A stretch of 64,000 nucleotides of DNA from Marinobacter sp. ANT_B65 (GTDB lineage Bacteria > Pseudomonadota > Gammaproteobacteria > Pseudomonadales > Oleiphilaceae): positions 310,001 to 374,000 of the forward strand of contig NZ_NXGV01000002.1 in assembly GCF_002407605.1 (NCBI RefSeq). The letters are read 5' to 3'. This document shows, piece after piece, positions 36,364 through 44,621 of the stretch. The notes under the pieces are model-generated. The model ran no database searches, was not told the DNA's origin, and worked only from the letters and a program-made list of their open reading frames with translations. The stretch's first letter is position 1. Each line of letters starts with the position of its first letter. Both the position numbers and the translations under genes were made by a program.

Positions 36364-37773
36364 GTGCACAGTGATGCTTCCGGTGTAGGCTTTGTTTCAG
36401 GCGCAGGCGGTTTTCAGCCATTGAACCGGGTCGCCGCCAGTCTGAACGGCAGAATAAAAACAGTCACCAATCCCAAGGCGTTTCCGATGAATCCAATAGC
36501 CCGTCGTGCTCTTCACTGTTGTAAGGTTCCCAGGGACCTTTCTACTGTCACCTATTGTGACGCTGCGGGCGAAAAGCCGGAGGCAGCCGGCGTTGATGCC
36601 AGAACGGTCGACACCATCTGGAAAAGTGTCGAAGGTTTGTATCGTACCGGGGTTCACCCCGGCATTCAGATCTCTGTGCGGCACAGGGGGGAGCAGATCC
36701 TGCATCGTGCGATTGGCCATGCAAGTGGTAATGGCCCCCATGATCCCAGTGGAACGCCCAAAGTGGCCATGACTACAGACACGCCTGTCTGCTATTTCTC
36801 TGCGTCCAAGGCGGTCACAGCATTGCTTATGCACATGCTGGTTGAACAGGGGCTGGTTAACCTGATGGACCCGGTCTCCTATTACTGTCCGGAGTTCGCA
36901 GCAAACGGCAAGCGTACCATCACGGTGCACCAGATTCTGTCGCACCGGGGCGGAATTCCGGCCATCCCTAATGAAACCCCTATCGATGTTCTGTGGAATC
37001 AGGACGAGATCTGGCGCCTGCTCTGCGAAGCCCGGGCGGTTGAGGTGAACGGTTCGAAGATTGCTTATCACGCCATAACCGGTGGTTATGTACTGCAGCG
37101 AGTACTGGAAAAGGTTACTGGTGCCTCTATTGAGAACTACCTGGACAAACACCTGCGCCAACCCATGGGCATGAAGTGGTTTACCTACGGGATTCCGCAA
37201 GGGAACCTTCATGATCTGGCAACCAATTACGCCACCGGGCCTACACCACGCTTTCCTGTGTCCTGGATCGTTAACCGCGCACTTGGCGGCGATATCTCGA
37301 CAGTGGAACAGGTGACCAATGACCCCCGCTTCCAGGAAGCTGTTATTCCCGCCGGCAATCTGTGTGGAACGGCCGAAGAAATGGGGCGCTTCTTCCAGAT
37401 GATGCTTAACGGGGGCTCATGGAATGGGAAGCGTATCTGCAGTGAAATTACTGTCCGGCGGGCGATTCAGCAGTTCGGCTCCCTTCAGGTCGACCGCACA
37501 ATGATGATTCCCATGCGCTTCAGCGCCGGCATGATGCTGGGTGGCAATCCGATAGGCTTGTGGGGGCAAAACAGCCGCTACGCGTTCGGGCATGTGGGGC
37601 TGATCAACAAACTCTGCTGGGCCGACGCCGCGCGGGATATTTCCGTAAGTCTGCTCAACACTGGTTTTCCCATTGTCGGGCATCACATCCCTGCATTGGG
37701 CCGGTTTGTGTATACCATTGCCAGTCAATTTCCGCTTCGCCCGGAAAGTGAGCGCCCTGTAGTGGCTGCCTGA
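36364..37773 (+). CDS. Beta-lactamase-family serine hydrolase (EstB/class C-like)
   Basis: Serine hydrolase of the penicillin-binding-protein/class C beta-lactamase fold, probably an esterase. The nucleophile motif SxxK appears as SASK, followed by a YHAITGGYV block (YxN-like Tyr) and GHVGL near the C-terminus. No signal peptide is evident, so it is probably cytoplasmic. The start is uncertain: GTG 36364 has no ribosome site, and ATG 36487 would shorten the product from 469 to 428 residues. The upstream stop lies at 36316. Substrate unknown. Confidence 0.8.
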   Translation: MHSDASGVGFVSGAGGFQPLNRVAASLNGRIKTVTNPKAFPMNPIARRALHCCKVPRDLSTVTYCDAAGEKPEAAGVDARTVDTIWKSVEGLYRTGVHPGIQISVRHRGEQILHRAIGHASGNGPHDPSGTPKVAMTTDTPVCYFSASKAVTALLMHMLVEQGLVNLMDPVSYYCPEFAANGKRTITVHQILSHRGGIPAIPNETPIDVLWNQDEIWRLLCEARAVEVNGSKIAYHAITGGYVLQRVLEKVTGASIENYLDKHLRQPMGMKWFTYGIPQGNLHDLATNYATGPTPRFPVSWIVNRALGGDISTVEQVTNDPRFQEAVIPAGNLCGTAEEMGRFFQMMLNGGSWNGKRICSEITVRRAIQQFGSLQVDRTMMIPMRFSAGMMLGGNPIGLWGQNSRYAFGHVGLINKLCWADAARDISVSLLNTGFPIVGHHIPALGRFVYTIASQFPLRPESERPVVAA

Positions 37774-37782
37774 AGTATTGGC

Positions 37783-38127
37783 TCAGAGAGTTCTGAGTTG
37801 GTCTTCAAGAATGCCGAGCACGGATGACAGAATATCCCGGAAGTCTGTCAGTGTCTGGGTGCGCTGAATAACGTCCTCGCGAATCTCATCCAGCCGCTCC
37901 ATCTTGGGCACAACACGTCGAATACCTTCTGTGATCACCTCATACGGATAATGATGATCCTGAATACTAAGCTTGTTTATCTCAGATACTTCCTGGCTGA
38001 ATATACTGATAATGTCGTACAGCATGTCTTTGTGCTGGATGCTGGAGGCTTCCCAGTAGGCATCATCCAGCAACTCAAGCAGGGAGAGGTATTCCCGTAG
38101 GGTATCGGCAACGGATGTCTGGCTCAT
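37783..38127 (-). CDS. Hypothetical helical protein
   Basis: A 114-residue acidic protein with no family that I recognise. It is predicted to be almost entirely alpha-helical (TLREYLSLLELLDDAYWEASS; VVPKMERLDEIREDVIQRTQTL) and has no signal peptide or membrane segment. Start at 38127 follows a GGGAA ribosome site on the minus strand and leaves out an implausible N-terminal extension to 38217. It converges with the serine hydrolase gene (9 bp apart). Function unknown. Confidence 0.7.
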   Translation of the reverse strand: MSQTSVADTLREYLSLLELLDDAYWEASSIQHKDMLYDIISIFSQEVSEINKLSIQDHHYPYEVITEGIRRVVPKMERLDEIREDVIQRTQTLTDFRDILSSVLGILEDQLRTL

Positions 38128-38325
38128 AAACAATTCCCGTAGTTGGAAAACAACAGTAAGGGGAACTATAGCAGCGGATTCATCTGGATTCTCTGGATGT
38201 CGGGAGCAGATGAGCAATCATGGTGTAACAATGAAACTCTATTCATTTTGTTGCGCTTTATCGGGCAACTGTGCAGACTGCAACTTTATAAAGGAACTGC
38301 TGCCACTCAATGGATGAGAGACACA

Positions 38326-38586
38326 ATGAACAATTCTGCATACCCGCATACTGAATACCGCCCTTCCACGGACAGGAATGTCCGGCTTGATCATCATGAC
38401 AGTGTCCGAAGTCACGTACATCAGCAAGTCAGGACAGAAGTCGAGCGCCTGGAGCGCCGTATAGAGATTCTGCGACTGACTCAGGCTCCCCATGTACCTG
38501 TTATGATTTCAGCCTATGAGCGGATGATTGATCGTAAAAAAAACTTTTTACAGAAATGCGATCTTGATCAGCAGCGTTGCTACTGA
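38326..38586 (+). CDS. Hypothetical small basic protein
   Basis: An 86-residue protein with a polar His- and Arg-rich first half and a likely coiled helix (RTEVERLERRIEILRL), ending in KKNFLQKCDLDQQRCY with two Cys. I recognise no family. The start at 38326 is chosen from several ATGs (38314 also possible) because the upstream reading has poor codon character. It could regulate or bind nucleic acid, but nothing visible shows this. Moderate confidence that it is a gene. Confidence 0.5.
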   Translation: MNNSAYPHTEYRPSTDRNVRLDHHDSVRSHVHQQVRTEVERLERRIEILRLTQAPHVPVMISAYERMIDRKKNFLQKCDLDQQRCY

Positions 38587-38637
38587 CGCTTCGGGCCTGA
38601 ACCGGAACGATTAACCGGTTCAGGTTTCCTTCTGCCG

Positions 38638-38910
38638 TTAGGCTACCTGGCGCGCTATCCAGGAATTGTGGCGGGTAGCCAGAGCACGAACATAGCGGGC
38701 TTCAGCCGTACCGAGCGTTGCCAGCACACCGTTAAAAATCCAGCCCCGCTCATATACGCCAAGCACCCTTTGCTCATCGTCAAGATTAACGCGCTGATTC
38801 AGCTTTTTGCAGATGGCATCCAGCAACGGTAACTTCTCCGGCCGGCGTATTGGCCCGGGCCGGTTGTTGATTGGCTGGTTGGCGGCGCGTGTTGCTGCGT
38901 ACTTTTTCAT
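38638..38910 (-). CDS. Hypothetical small basic protein
   Basis: A 90-residue basic protein (MKKYAATRAANQP start, RRPEKLPLLDAICKKLNQR, GVYERGWIFNGVLATL) with no recognised family, no signal peptide and no membrane helix. It has a very good ribosome site on the minus strand (AAGGAG, about six bases from the ATG), so it is probably expressed. A strong minus-strand hairpin with a T-run lies just upstream (38938-38975), either ending an upstream transcript or acting as an attenuator for this gene. Confidence 0.65.
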   Translation of the reverse strand: MKKYAATRAANQPINNRPGPIRRPEKLPLLDAICKKLNQRVNLDDEQRVLGVYERGWIFNGVLATLGTAEARYVRALATRHNSWIARQVA

Positions 38911-38937
38911 GGGAATCTCCTTGTCGTTTTTCGACGG

Positions 38938-38975
38938 AAAAAACGAAACCCCGGAGCCAAGAGCAACCGGGGTTT
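38938..38975 (-). terminator. Minus-strand intrinsic terminator or attenuator
   Basis: On the minus strand, stem AACCCCGG/CCGGGGTT (within 38946-38975) is followed by CG and six T (38943-38938). It points toward the small gene at 38638-38910, whose start is only 28 bp further on. No clear gene lies upstream on this strand, so attenuation is possible. Confidence 0.7.
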
Positions 38976-39268
38976 TCAGGAGGTGCTGACCCGGTTGCTG
39001 GAAGGCTCCCGGGAACTGACCGAAAGCCGCTAGATATCTTTTTCCAGTGCACGCATGAACTGCCCTTCAGGGCCAGGTGCTGCGGCGTTCATCATATGTT
39101 GTGGAATCATTCGGATCATAGTCGGCTTTGCTGGTTCATTTAAGTTGTTAGTGTATCCTTTAGCCCAGTGTTTGCAATAGCTCCGGAGCTTCGGCAAACG
39201 CGTACAGACGTATGCCTGGAGCACTATCATAATTGCTGTGTCACGTGTTTTTACGTTGTGCATATCCA

Positions 39269-39336
39269 GGCATCTGCCAGCCAGATGCCCTTTGGATCTC
39301 TCCTTTATACGCAGCCTTTATGGCTGCGTTTTTTTT
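39269..39336 (+). ncRNA. Possible small RNA 3' end with terminator
   Basis: Hairpin GGCATCTG-CCAGC-CAGATGCC (39269-39289) is followed after 19 bases by terminator stem ACGCAGCC/GGCTGCGT and a run of T (39309-39336). No convincing coding frame ends before this plus-strand terminator, so a non-coding transcript starting somewhere after about 39150 is the simplest reading. The 5' end and promoter are not identified. Confidence 0.4.
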
Positions 39337-39454
39337 CGGTAGTGGAAAGTCCGTAGCCACTAGTTCGTACAGAAAACCGGCGACGATTGGGTGATAATTT
39401 TCACACTAACCAGTCCCCCTACCGAAAAATACCCAGAGGTTGAAACCTAAGAAA

Positions 39455-39694
39455 ATGTCCGAAGAATCCGGATCCGCCCGCAACAAATTTCAGTTCCATT
39501 TTGTCGTTGAAATCTTTTTGATAGCCCTGCTGGCCATATATATGGTGTTGGGGAAGGAATATGTTGTCGGTGATGATCTCGCCTTCACCGTTGTTGGTGC
39601 TGGTCTGATGGCGTTAGTCACTTACTGGACGCTATCTACCCTTCGGGATGGTCTTGAGGTTCTTGTTCTCAGAGCGCGTGGTCTGAAGCACTAA
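39455..39694 (+). CDS. Small two-helix membrane protein
   Basis: A 79-residue protein with a charged N-terminus (MSEESGSARNKF), two hydrophobic helices (about 20-36 and 44-62) and a basic C-terminal tail (LRARGLKH). I recognise no named family. ATG 39455 is preferred over TTG 39440. The 3' end overlaps the convergent exonuclease gene by 26 bp. Function unknown. Confidence 0.65.
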   Translation: MSEESGSARNKFQFHFVVEIFLIALLAIYMVLGKEYVVGDDLAFTVVGAGLMALVTYWTLSTLRDGLEVLVLRARGLKH

Positions 39695-40175
39695 CGTATT
39701 CCCAGGTTTTGTGCAGGATCAAGGCATCGTTCGCTGCGCGGTGAACAGGCACGTCCAGATCTGCAATGACCTGCCTGCGTGCCGATGGCCATTGGGTCAC
39801 CTGCCTGGCATCCAGCAGGGCCGAGACCGACTCCAGTTGAAATCCGGGCTTCACACCTGCAGCCCGGAATAGCCGGTACAGCCAGAAACTATCAAACGTC
39901 CAGGCGTCACAGTAGACATACCCGGACAATAACTGGTTGAGATGATGGGCCACCTCAGAGACAGGGCTGCCTTCTGAAAGCAAGGTTGCCCTGGCTATTC
40001 CGTGAATCTGTTCCGCACTCTCGGACCAGTCCTTCCAAAGCACGTGAGGTTCAATCAACCAGCTGTGCAGTGTTCTGTCTGGCATGCAGACGCCTACCTC
40101 AATGGGGTAGCTTGCAATCAGGTCGAGGCTTGATGCTTCGAAGTCGATAAATGCCGGGATTGGTTCGGTAATCAT
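39669..40175 (-). CDS. DEDD-family 3'-5' exonuclease
   Basis: RNase T/DnaQ-type exonuclease of 168 residues. Motif ExoI appears as FIDFEASSLD (D and E metal ligands), ExoII as the WTFDSFWLYRLF region, and ExoIII as HRAANDALILHKTW (H and D). There is no other domain, so it acts as a stand-alone nuclease on RNA or DNA ends. It is divergent from queC (170 bp between starts). Confidence 0.8.
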   Translation of the reverse strand: MITEPIPAFIDFEASSLDLIASYPIEVGVCMPDRTLHSWLIEPHVLWKDWSESAEQIHGIARATLLSEGSPVSEVAHHLNQLLSGYVYCDAWTFDSFWLYRLFRAAGVKPGFQLESVSALLDARQVTQWPSARRQVIADLDVPVHRAANDALILHKTWEYVSASDHAL

Positions 40176-40345
40176 TAGCCGTCTGATTTTCAGGATGTTT
40201 TAGCCTAGTTTACCCGCCCGTCCTTATGGACGCGAACTCAACCGGCCTTTGCACTGTTACAATACGCCCATTATGTTGCCCGGACTTTACAGAACCGCTT
40301 ATCCCACTGCCTGCCGGGTATTTAATCCGCTTTCCAGGAGCCTGC

Positions 40346-41011
40346 ATGACTGACACTGTTGTTGTAATTTATTCCGGAGGTATGGACTCTTTTACCCTGC
40401 TGCACCGGGCGCGCGCCCAGGGCTTGCGGGTGCATGCGTTATCTTTCAACTACGGCCAGCGCCATGTCCGTGAGCTGGATGTCGCCCGTTCCGTTTGCCT
40501 GGACCTCGATATCCCCCATAAGGTAATTGATATTCGTGCCATGGGTGAAGTTATGGCCGGATCTTCGCTGACCTTTGGTGAAGATATCCCTGAAGGCCAC
40601 TACGAAGAAGAAAGCATGAAGTCCACTGTGGTGCCCAACCGGAACATGATCCTGCTCTCCCTGGCCACGGGTTATGCGGTAACCGTGAATGCCGGAGCTG
40701 TGTGGTATGGGGCCCATGGTGGAGATCACGCTATTTACCCTGACTGTCGGCCGGAGTTCGTGGAAAAGATGGATGCTGTGTGCAGGATAGCCAACTATGA
40801 GCCAGTGGGCATCGAGGCACCGTTTATGCACATGAACAAAGGCGAAATTCTGGCTGAGGGCCTGAAGCTCGGGCTCGATTACGCCAATAGCTGGACCTGC
40901 TACAACGGCCGGGAGAAGGCCTGCGGGCTTTGTGGCTCCTGTGTTGAACGGCTGGAAGCCTTTGCTGAAAATGGTCTTTCGGACCCGCTGGACTATGAGG
41001 CAGGGCGCTGA
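40346..41011 (+). CDS. queC: 7-cyano-7-deazaguanine synthase
   Basis: ATP-dependent enzyme that converts 7-carboxy-7-deazaguanine to preQ0 in queuosine synthesis. The 221 residues have the PP-loop SGGMDS (10-15), [12 protein letters not shown], and a C-terminal zinc site ([15 protein letters not shown]). Start at 40346 follows AGGAG. It overlaps queE by one base (TGATG), so the two enzymes are coupled. In pathway order QueE acts before QueC. Confidence 0.96.
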   Translation: MTDTVVVIYSGGMDSFTLLHRARAQGLRVHALSFNYGQRHVRELDVARSVCLDLDIPHKVIDIRAMGEVMAGSSLTFGEDIPEGHYEEESMKSTVVPNRNMILLSLATGYAVTVNAGAVWYGAHGGDHAIYPDCRPEFVEKMDAVCRIANYEPVGIEAPFMHMNKGEILAEGLKLGLDYANSWTCYNGREKACGLCGSCVERLEAFAENGLSDPLDYEAGR

Positions 41012-41667
41012 TGTACCGGGTCAAAGAGGCCTTTTACACTTTGCAGGGAGAGGGCGCCCAGGCGGGTCGCGCAGCGGTATTCTGCCGTTTCAGCAAGTGC
41101 AATCTGTGGACGGGCCGGGAGAAAGACCGGGCAACGGCGGTATGCAGTTTCTGTGACACGGATTTCGTTGGGACTGACGGCCAGAATGGTGGTGCTTTTG
41201 AAACAGCAGAGGCACTGGCAGCCCATATTCACAGCCTTTGGCCAGATGCCCCAGGTGCACCCTATGTGGTCTGTACCGGTGGGGAACCCCTGTTGCAGCT
41301 GGACGTACCCCTGATTGATGCCTTCCATCAGCTGGGCTTTGAGGTGGGCGTGGAAACCAACGGTACCCTGCCCGCTCCCGCTGGTATTGACTGGCTGTGC
41401 GTAAGCCCCAAGGCAGACGCCCCTGTGGTGATTGAAGCCTGCGATGAGCTGAAGCTGGTGTATCCTCAGCCCAAGGCAATGCCGGAAAAGTTCTCGCACA
41501 TAAACGCCCGACATTTTTTCCTGTCACCCATGGCCTCCCCGTCAATCCCTGATGATGACGCGGACCCGGTAAAGCAGAGTAATACCCGTAAGGCCACCGA
41601 TTATTGTCTAGCCCATCCCCGTTGGCGTCTGACCCTGCAAATGCACAAGATCATTGGGATTGATTGA
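41011..41667 (+). CDS. queE: 7-carboxy-7-deazaguanine synthase
   Basis: Radical SAM enzyme making 7-carboxy-7-deazaguanine from 6-carboxytetrahydropterin, 218 residues. The cluster motif is C-x14-C-x2-C (from CNLW to CSFC), the form typical of this QueE subgroup rather than the standard CX3CX2C. CTGGEPLLQ is the SAM-binding Gly block. queD and queF are not in the window. It converges with the nuclease gene, 10 bp apart. Confidence 0.95.
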   Translation: MYRVKEAFYTLQGEGAQAGRAAVFCRFSKCNLWTGREKDRATAVCSFCDTDFVGTDGQNGGAFETAEALAAHIHSLWPDAPGAPYVVCTGGEPLLQLDVPLIDAFHQLGFEVGVETNGTLPAPAGIDWLCVSPKADAPVVIEACDELKLVYPQPKAMPEKFSHINARHFFLSPMASPSIPDDDADPVKQSNTRKATDYCLAHPRWRLTLQMHKIIGID

Positions 41668-41677
41668 CAGTATCTGA

Positions 41678-43465
41678 TCAGAGCCGGATGTCGGTAATCA
41701 CCGGATTGTGGTCAGAGGACCGCCAGGGCGACGCTTTAGTGCCCGGCAGGTTGTTTCTGTAGCTCAGCGGTGCGGGCTCATCGGTGTTAATGATCCAGGT
41801 TATGGCATTTAGAACCCGGGGTCTGAGCTGTGCCGAGGCCAGAGCGTAGTCCAGCGAACCCTTCTCACCCTTGTACCTGTATGTGTAGTGGGGGCATTGC
41901 TGTGCGGTACAGGGATGAAAATGATGCACCATACTGGTGAACCCTGCCTGCTGCAGAACCTTAAGTGGCTCTTCCCGGAAATAGCTGTTGAGATCGCCTG
42001 TGATCAGAGTGCCTGCAAGGTCCGGAGTCTGTGGCAGCTGGCCAAGCCATTCTGTAATGGCGCGGGCGGCTTTTGTCCGGCGCCCGGCATAGCACCCCTG
42101 ACCATCATGCTTGTCCCGGTTGGCTCCCGTCGCACCCTGGCAGGATTTTGACTTCAGGTGTGGCACAACCACTTGAATTGCAAGGCGCTGCCCTTCCGGG
42201 CGGAAGGTTTGTGCCAGTGGAGGGCGGCCTTTGTTGCTGAACGGGCCGGTGTTCAGGCGCTCGGGCTGAGCTTCCGCTACGACGCGGTCATGGCGGTAAA
42301 GCAGGCTAGTGCGTATCTGATCGTCGCCATCGTCACCCGGGGTCGCAACGAAGGTCCATTCCGGCCCGAGAGTATTGGCCAGCTGTGCTATGGCGCTGGT
42401 TTCGCTGTAGCCATCGTTTTCCAGTTCTGTGACCGCCAGAATGTCAGGGTCTGGTCGCTGCAGGGCTTCTGCCAGTCGCCGGCGCTGTATTTCATGAGCC
42501 GCATAGGTTGAGGCGCCACGGGCAGTTGGAAAGCCGCCACCTTTCCCGTCACCGTTAAAGTAGTTTTCCAGGTTTATTGTCATAATCCGGAGATGGGGCT
42601 CTGCCGGCCGGGCAGGTGCTGAGGGTCTCGTGTTTACAGATTCGAAGACCGGAGTCTCTTCTGGCTGTATCCGCCAGGCTCCAAACCGGTAATCAAGAAT
42701 TCCCGCGAGATCCCTAACCTTATCGCCGCTGCGAACCCTGTTCTCGCCACTCAGGCCGCCGGATAGCCAGGGTATAGGATCGGGATTCCGAACGCTGCTG
42801 CCATCGTCCAGCAGCAGCCTTTGTTGCCGGTTCCTGTCCTCTATCTTCATGGCCTGTGGTCCGGCCTTCATGTATTCCGTAGGCACTACCTGGTCGCCTG
42901 CTGCCAGTGTGAGTTCGCCAAAACGTGCCAGATTCCAAGAGTCAATAATGGTCAGCGGCTGGGCCACCCGAACGCGCATGTTTTCCAGTGACTCCAGAGC
43001 GCGGGGCCAAAGCAGTGTCAGAGGTTGTGCCTGGGGCAGAGGAGCTGGCCCGCAAGAGGTGATGCTGCGAATGTCCGTCAGCTCGGTCAGGCCGTGGAAT
43101 TCTTTTACTGTACCGGTAACGCGCAGACGCTCGCCGGGTGCCCCTGTCTTTTTACGGGTAAAAATAAACAGTGCTTCGGATGTCTCGGGGTTGCCATCGG
43201 TTTCACCGTCAGCCTGCTGCAGATAGAAACCGTCAAACCCACCTTCGCTGCGGGCATCAAAGGTGAGTATGCCTTCCACAGCAACCTGATGTCCGATGAG
43301 TGGGGAGATGTCACCCGGGCCCTGAATCTCGGCAATCGGGGTCGCCGGCTTGCCACAAACGCCCGCTGCCAGACCTTGGGAGGCCGGCAGCAACAGGGCA
43401 ATAGACAGAGCGACAAAATACTGAGTGTTTAGCTGCACGCTGATCTGTTTAGCGGAGGCCTGCAA
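41678..43465 (-). CDS. ExeM/NucH-family extracellular endonuclease
   Basis: Exported nuclease of 595 residues: a signal peptide (ALSIALLLPASQGLAA), an N-terminal OB-fold-like region (about 45-270) and a C-terminal endonuclease/exonuclease/phosphatase domain. Active-site blocks include MTINLENYF, AVTELENDGY, GDLNSY and SSDHNPV. Such enzymes degrade extracellular DNA for nutrients or biofilm dispersal. The start is TTG 43465 or GTG 43438 (which leaves a compact signal peptide); neither has a strong ribosome site, and the gene overlaps the upstream WYL regulator by 17 bp, so coupled translation is likely. Confidence 0.88.
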   Translation of the reverse strand: MQASAKQISVQLNTQYFVALSIALLLPASQGLAAGVCGKPATPIAEIQGPGDISPLIGHQVAVEGILTFDARSEGGFDGFYLQQADGETDGNPETSEALFIFTRKKTGAPGERLRVTGTVKEFHGLTELTDIRSITSCGPAPLPQAQPLTLLWPRALESLENMRVRVAQPLTIIDSWNLARFGELTLAAGDQVVPTEYMKAGPQAMKIEDRNRQQRLLLDDGSSVRNPDPIPWLSGGLSGENRVRSGDKVRDLAGILDYRFGAWRIQPEETPVFESVNTRPSAPARPAEPHLRIMTINLENYFNGDGKGGGFPTARGASTYAAHEIQRRRLAEALQRPDPDILAVTELENDGYSETSAIAQLANTLGPEWTFVATPGDDGDDQIRTSLLYRHDRVVAEAQPERLNTGPFSNKGRPPLAQTFRPEGQRLAIQVVVPHLKSKSCQGATGANRDKHDGQGCYAGRRTKAARAITEWLGQLPQTPDLAGTLITGDLNSYFREEPLKVLQQAGFTSMVHHFHPCTAQQCPHYTYRYKGEKGSLDYALASAQLRPRVLNAITWIINTDEPAPLSYRNNLPGTKASPWRSSDHNPVITDIRL

Positions 43466-44351
43466 CGGCTTTCAGGGCGCGTTCACGTTTACTGCCAAAC
43501 CCGAGCTGATCCGGGTTGGTCAGTTCAAGTTGTTGTATCAATGGATCAGGGTGGTGGTTATCCAGTGTGATTCCGAGTCGTGACAGCACATAGGGTGCCA
43601 GAGCAGCCCGGGTATTAACCTCCAGTTCACCATTCTCCATGCCGTAATCCAGCGCAATGATCTTCTGCTGGGCTTCTGTCAGGCGGTGGTCGGGGGAGAT
43701 CGACATTGTGACTGTACGGTTCCAGTCGTCATCCTGCTGGCTGTTATGTTTGGCTTTTTGCCGTAAAGCTACAGGTGCAGCATGAAAGCGGCTGAGGGCA
43801 AAATCCCGGAATTCGCGATTGGAGTCACACCAGGCGCGCAGGTGCCAGTTGTTACCTGTGCATATTAAGGTGTGTGGTTCGAGAATACCCTCTACGGCTT
43901 CCGGGCGGCTCAGGGATGAGTAGCTCCCCTTGAGTTGCCTGCCGTGGCGGGTAGCGGCCACGGCCGCACGCATGGTTTGGGGTGCTATAACCCGGTTAGG
44001 GCTATGTACAACAGTGCTGTCTGGCAGGCCGATATCAAGGCCTTCGAAGGTGCTGCTGAGACTCTGCTGGCGCGCGAGCAGATCCTGGTATTCGCTGACA
44101 TGCCCCCGGGTAACAACGGGCCGGTAACGGTCCGAAGGCACATACCCCTTGAGGTGGCGGTCATAAACAAGATTGCCCGGAGCCAGTTCGCGCAGGTAAG
44201 TGTTTATATCCTTGGATGCCTGCTGCCGGCCGATACCAAAGCTGTGACAAATGTGGTTGGTGGTCAGGCGACCTTCCCACAGGGCAATGGTTTCAATAAG
44301 GCGGTAGCGAAGCAGCAAATCCCATCGGATGGGCCAGTCCGTTTTCTTCAT
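43449..44351 (-). CDS. WYL-domain transcriptional regulator (BrxR/CapW-like)
   Basis: A 300-residue DNA-binding protein. The N-terminal winged helix has the WDLLLRYRLIETIALWEGRL and GIGRQQASKDINTYL blocks, which strongly recall the BrxR/CapW regulators of phage-defence loci. It is followed by a WYL ligand-binding domain (GNNWHLRAWCDSNREFRDFALSRF) and a C-terminal extension. No defence gene is adjacent; it overlaps an extracellular nuclease gene, which it may regulate. Whether it senses nucleic acid fragments is speculation. Confidence 0.82.
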   Translation of the reverse strand: MKKTDWPIRWDLLLRYRLIETIALWEGRLTTNHICHSFGIGRQQASKDINTYLRELAPGNLVYDRHLKGYVPSDRYRPVVTRGHVSEYQDLLARQQSLSSTFEGLDIGLPDSTVVHSPNRVIAPQTMRAAVAATRHGRQLKGSYSSLSRPEAVEGILEPHTLICTGNNWHLRAWCDSNREFRDFALSRFHAAPVALRQKAKHNSQQDDDWNRTVTMSISPDHRLTEAQQKIIALDYGMENGELEVNTRAALAPYVLSRLGITLDNHHPDPLIQQLELTNPDQLGFGSKRERALKAVAGLR

Positions 44352-44621
44352 AACCAGACGCTCACGGTTTTATTGAATAGCTGACCTTAATATTACCTTC
44401 TAAGTCTCGGCGGGTCTGTTACGGCACATTAATGTGAAACATTGTGAAATCGCGTCATAGCGACGTCTTATGCTCTTGACGTGCGGACAGAGCTTCGGGA
44501 AGTGCTTAGTAGTCAGGCCCCAGGGGTGCTGTTGTAATACGGTGTCAGCAAAACCCGGATCTTGCTGCTACTTTGATTCCCAGCCCCATTAATCCGCATC
44601 GCGAAGCCCGGAGTTGTTGCA

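Noticed and set aside
39030..39263. Minus-strand 77-codon frame upstream of the 38938-38975 hairpin
   Set aside because: No ribosome site at any Met and no recognisable pattern; the terminator makes a short gene here possible but the sequence does not support one.
39168..39356. Plus-strand 62-codon frame over the hairpins
   Set aside because: It runs through the terminator stem and T-run, so it is unlikely to be translated; treated as part of a possible non-coding RNA.
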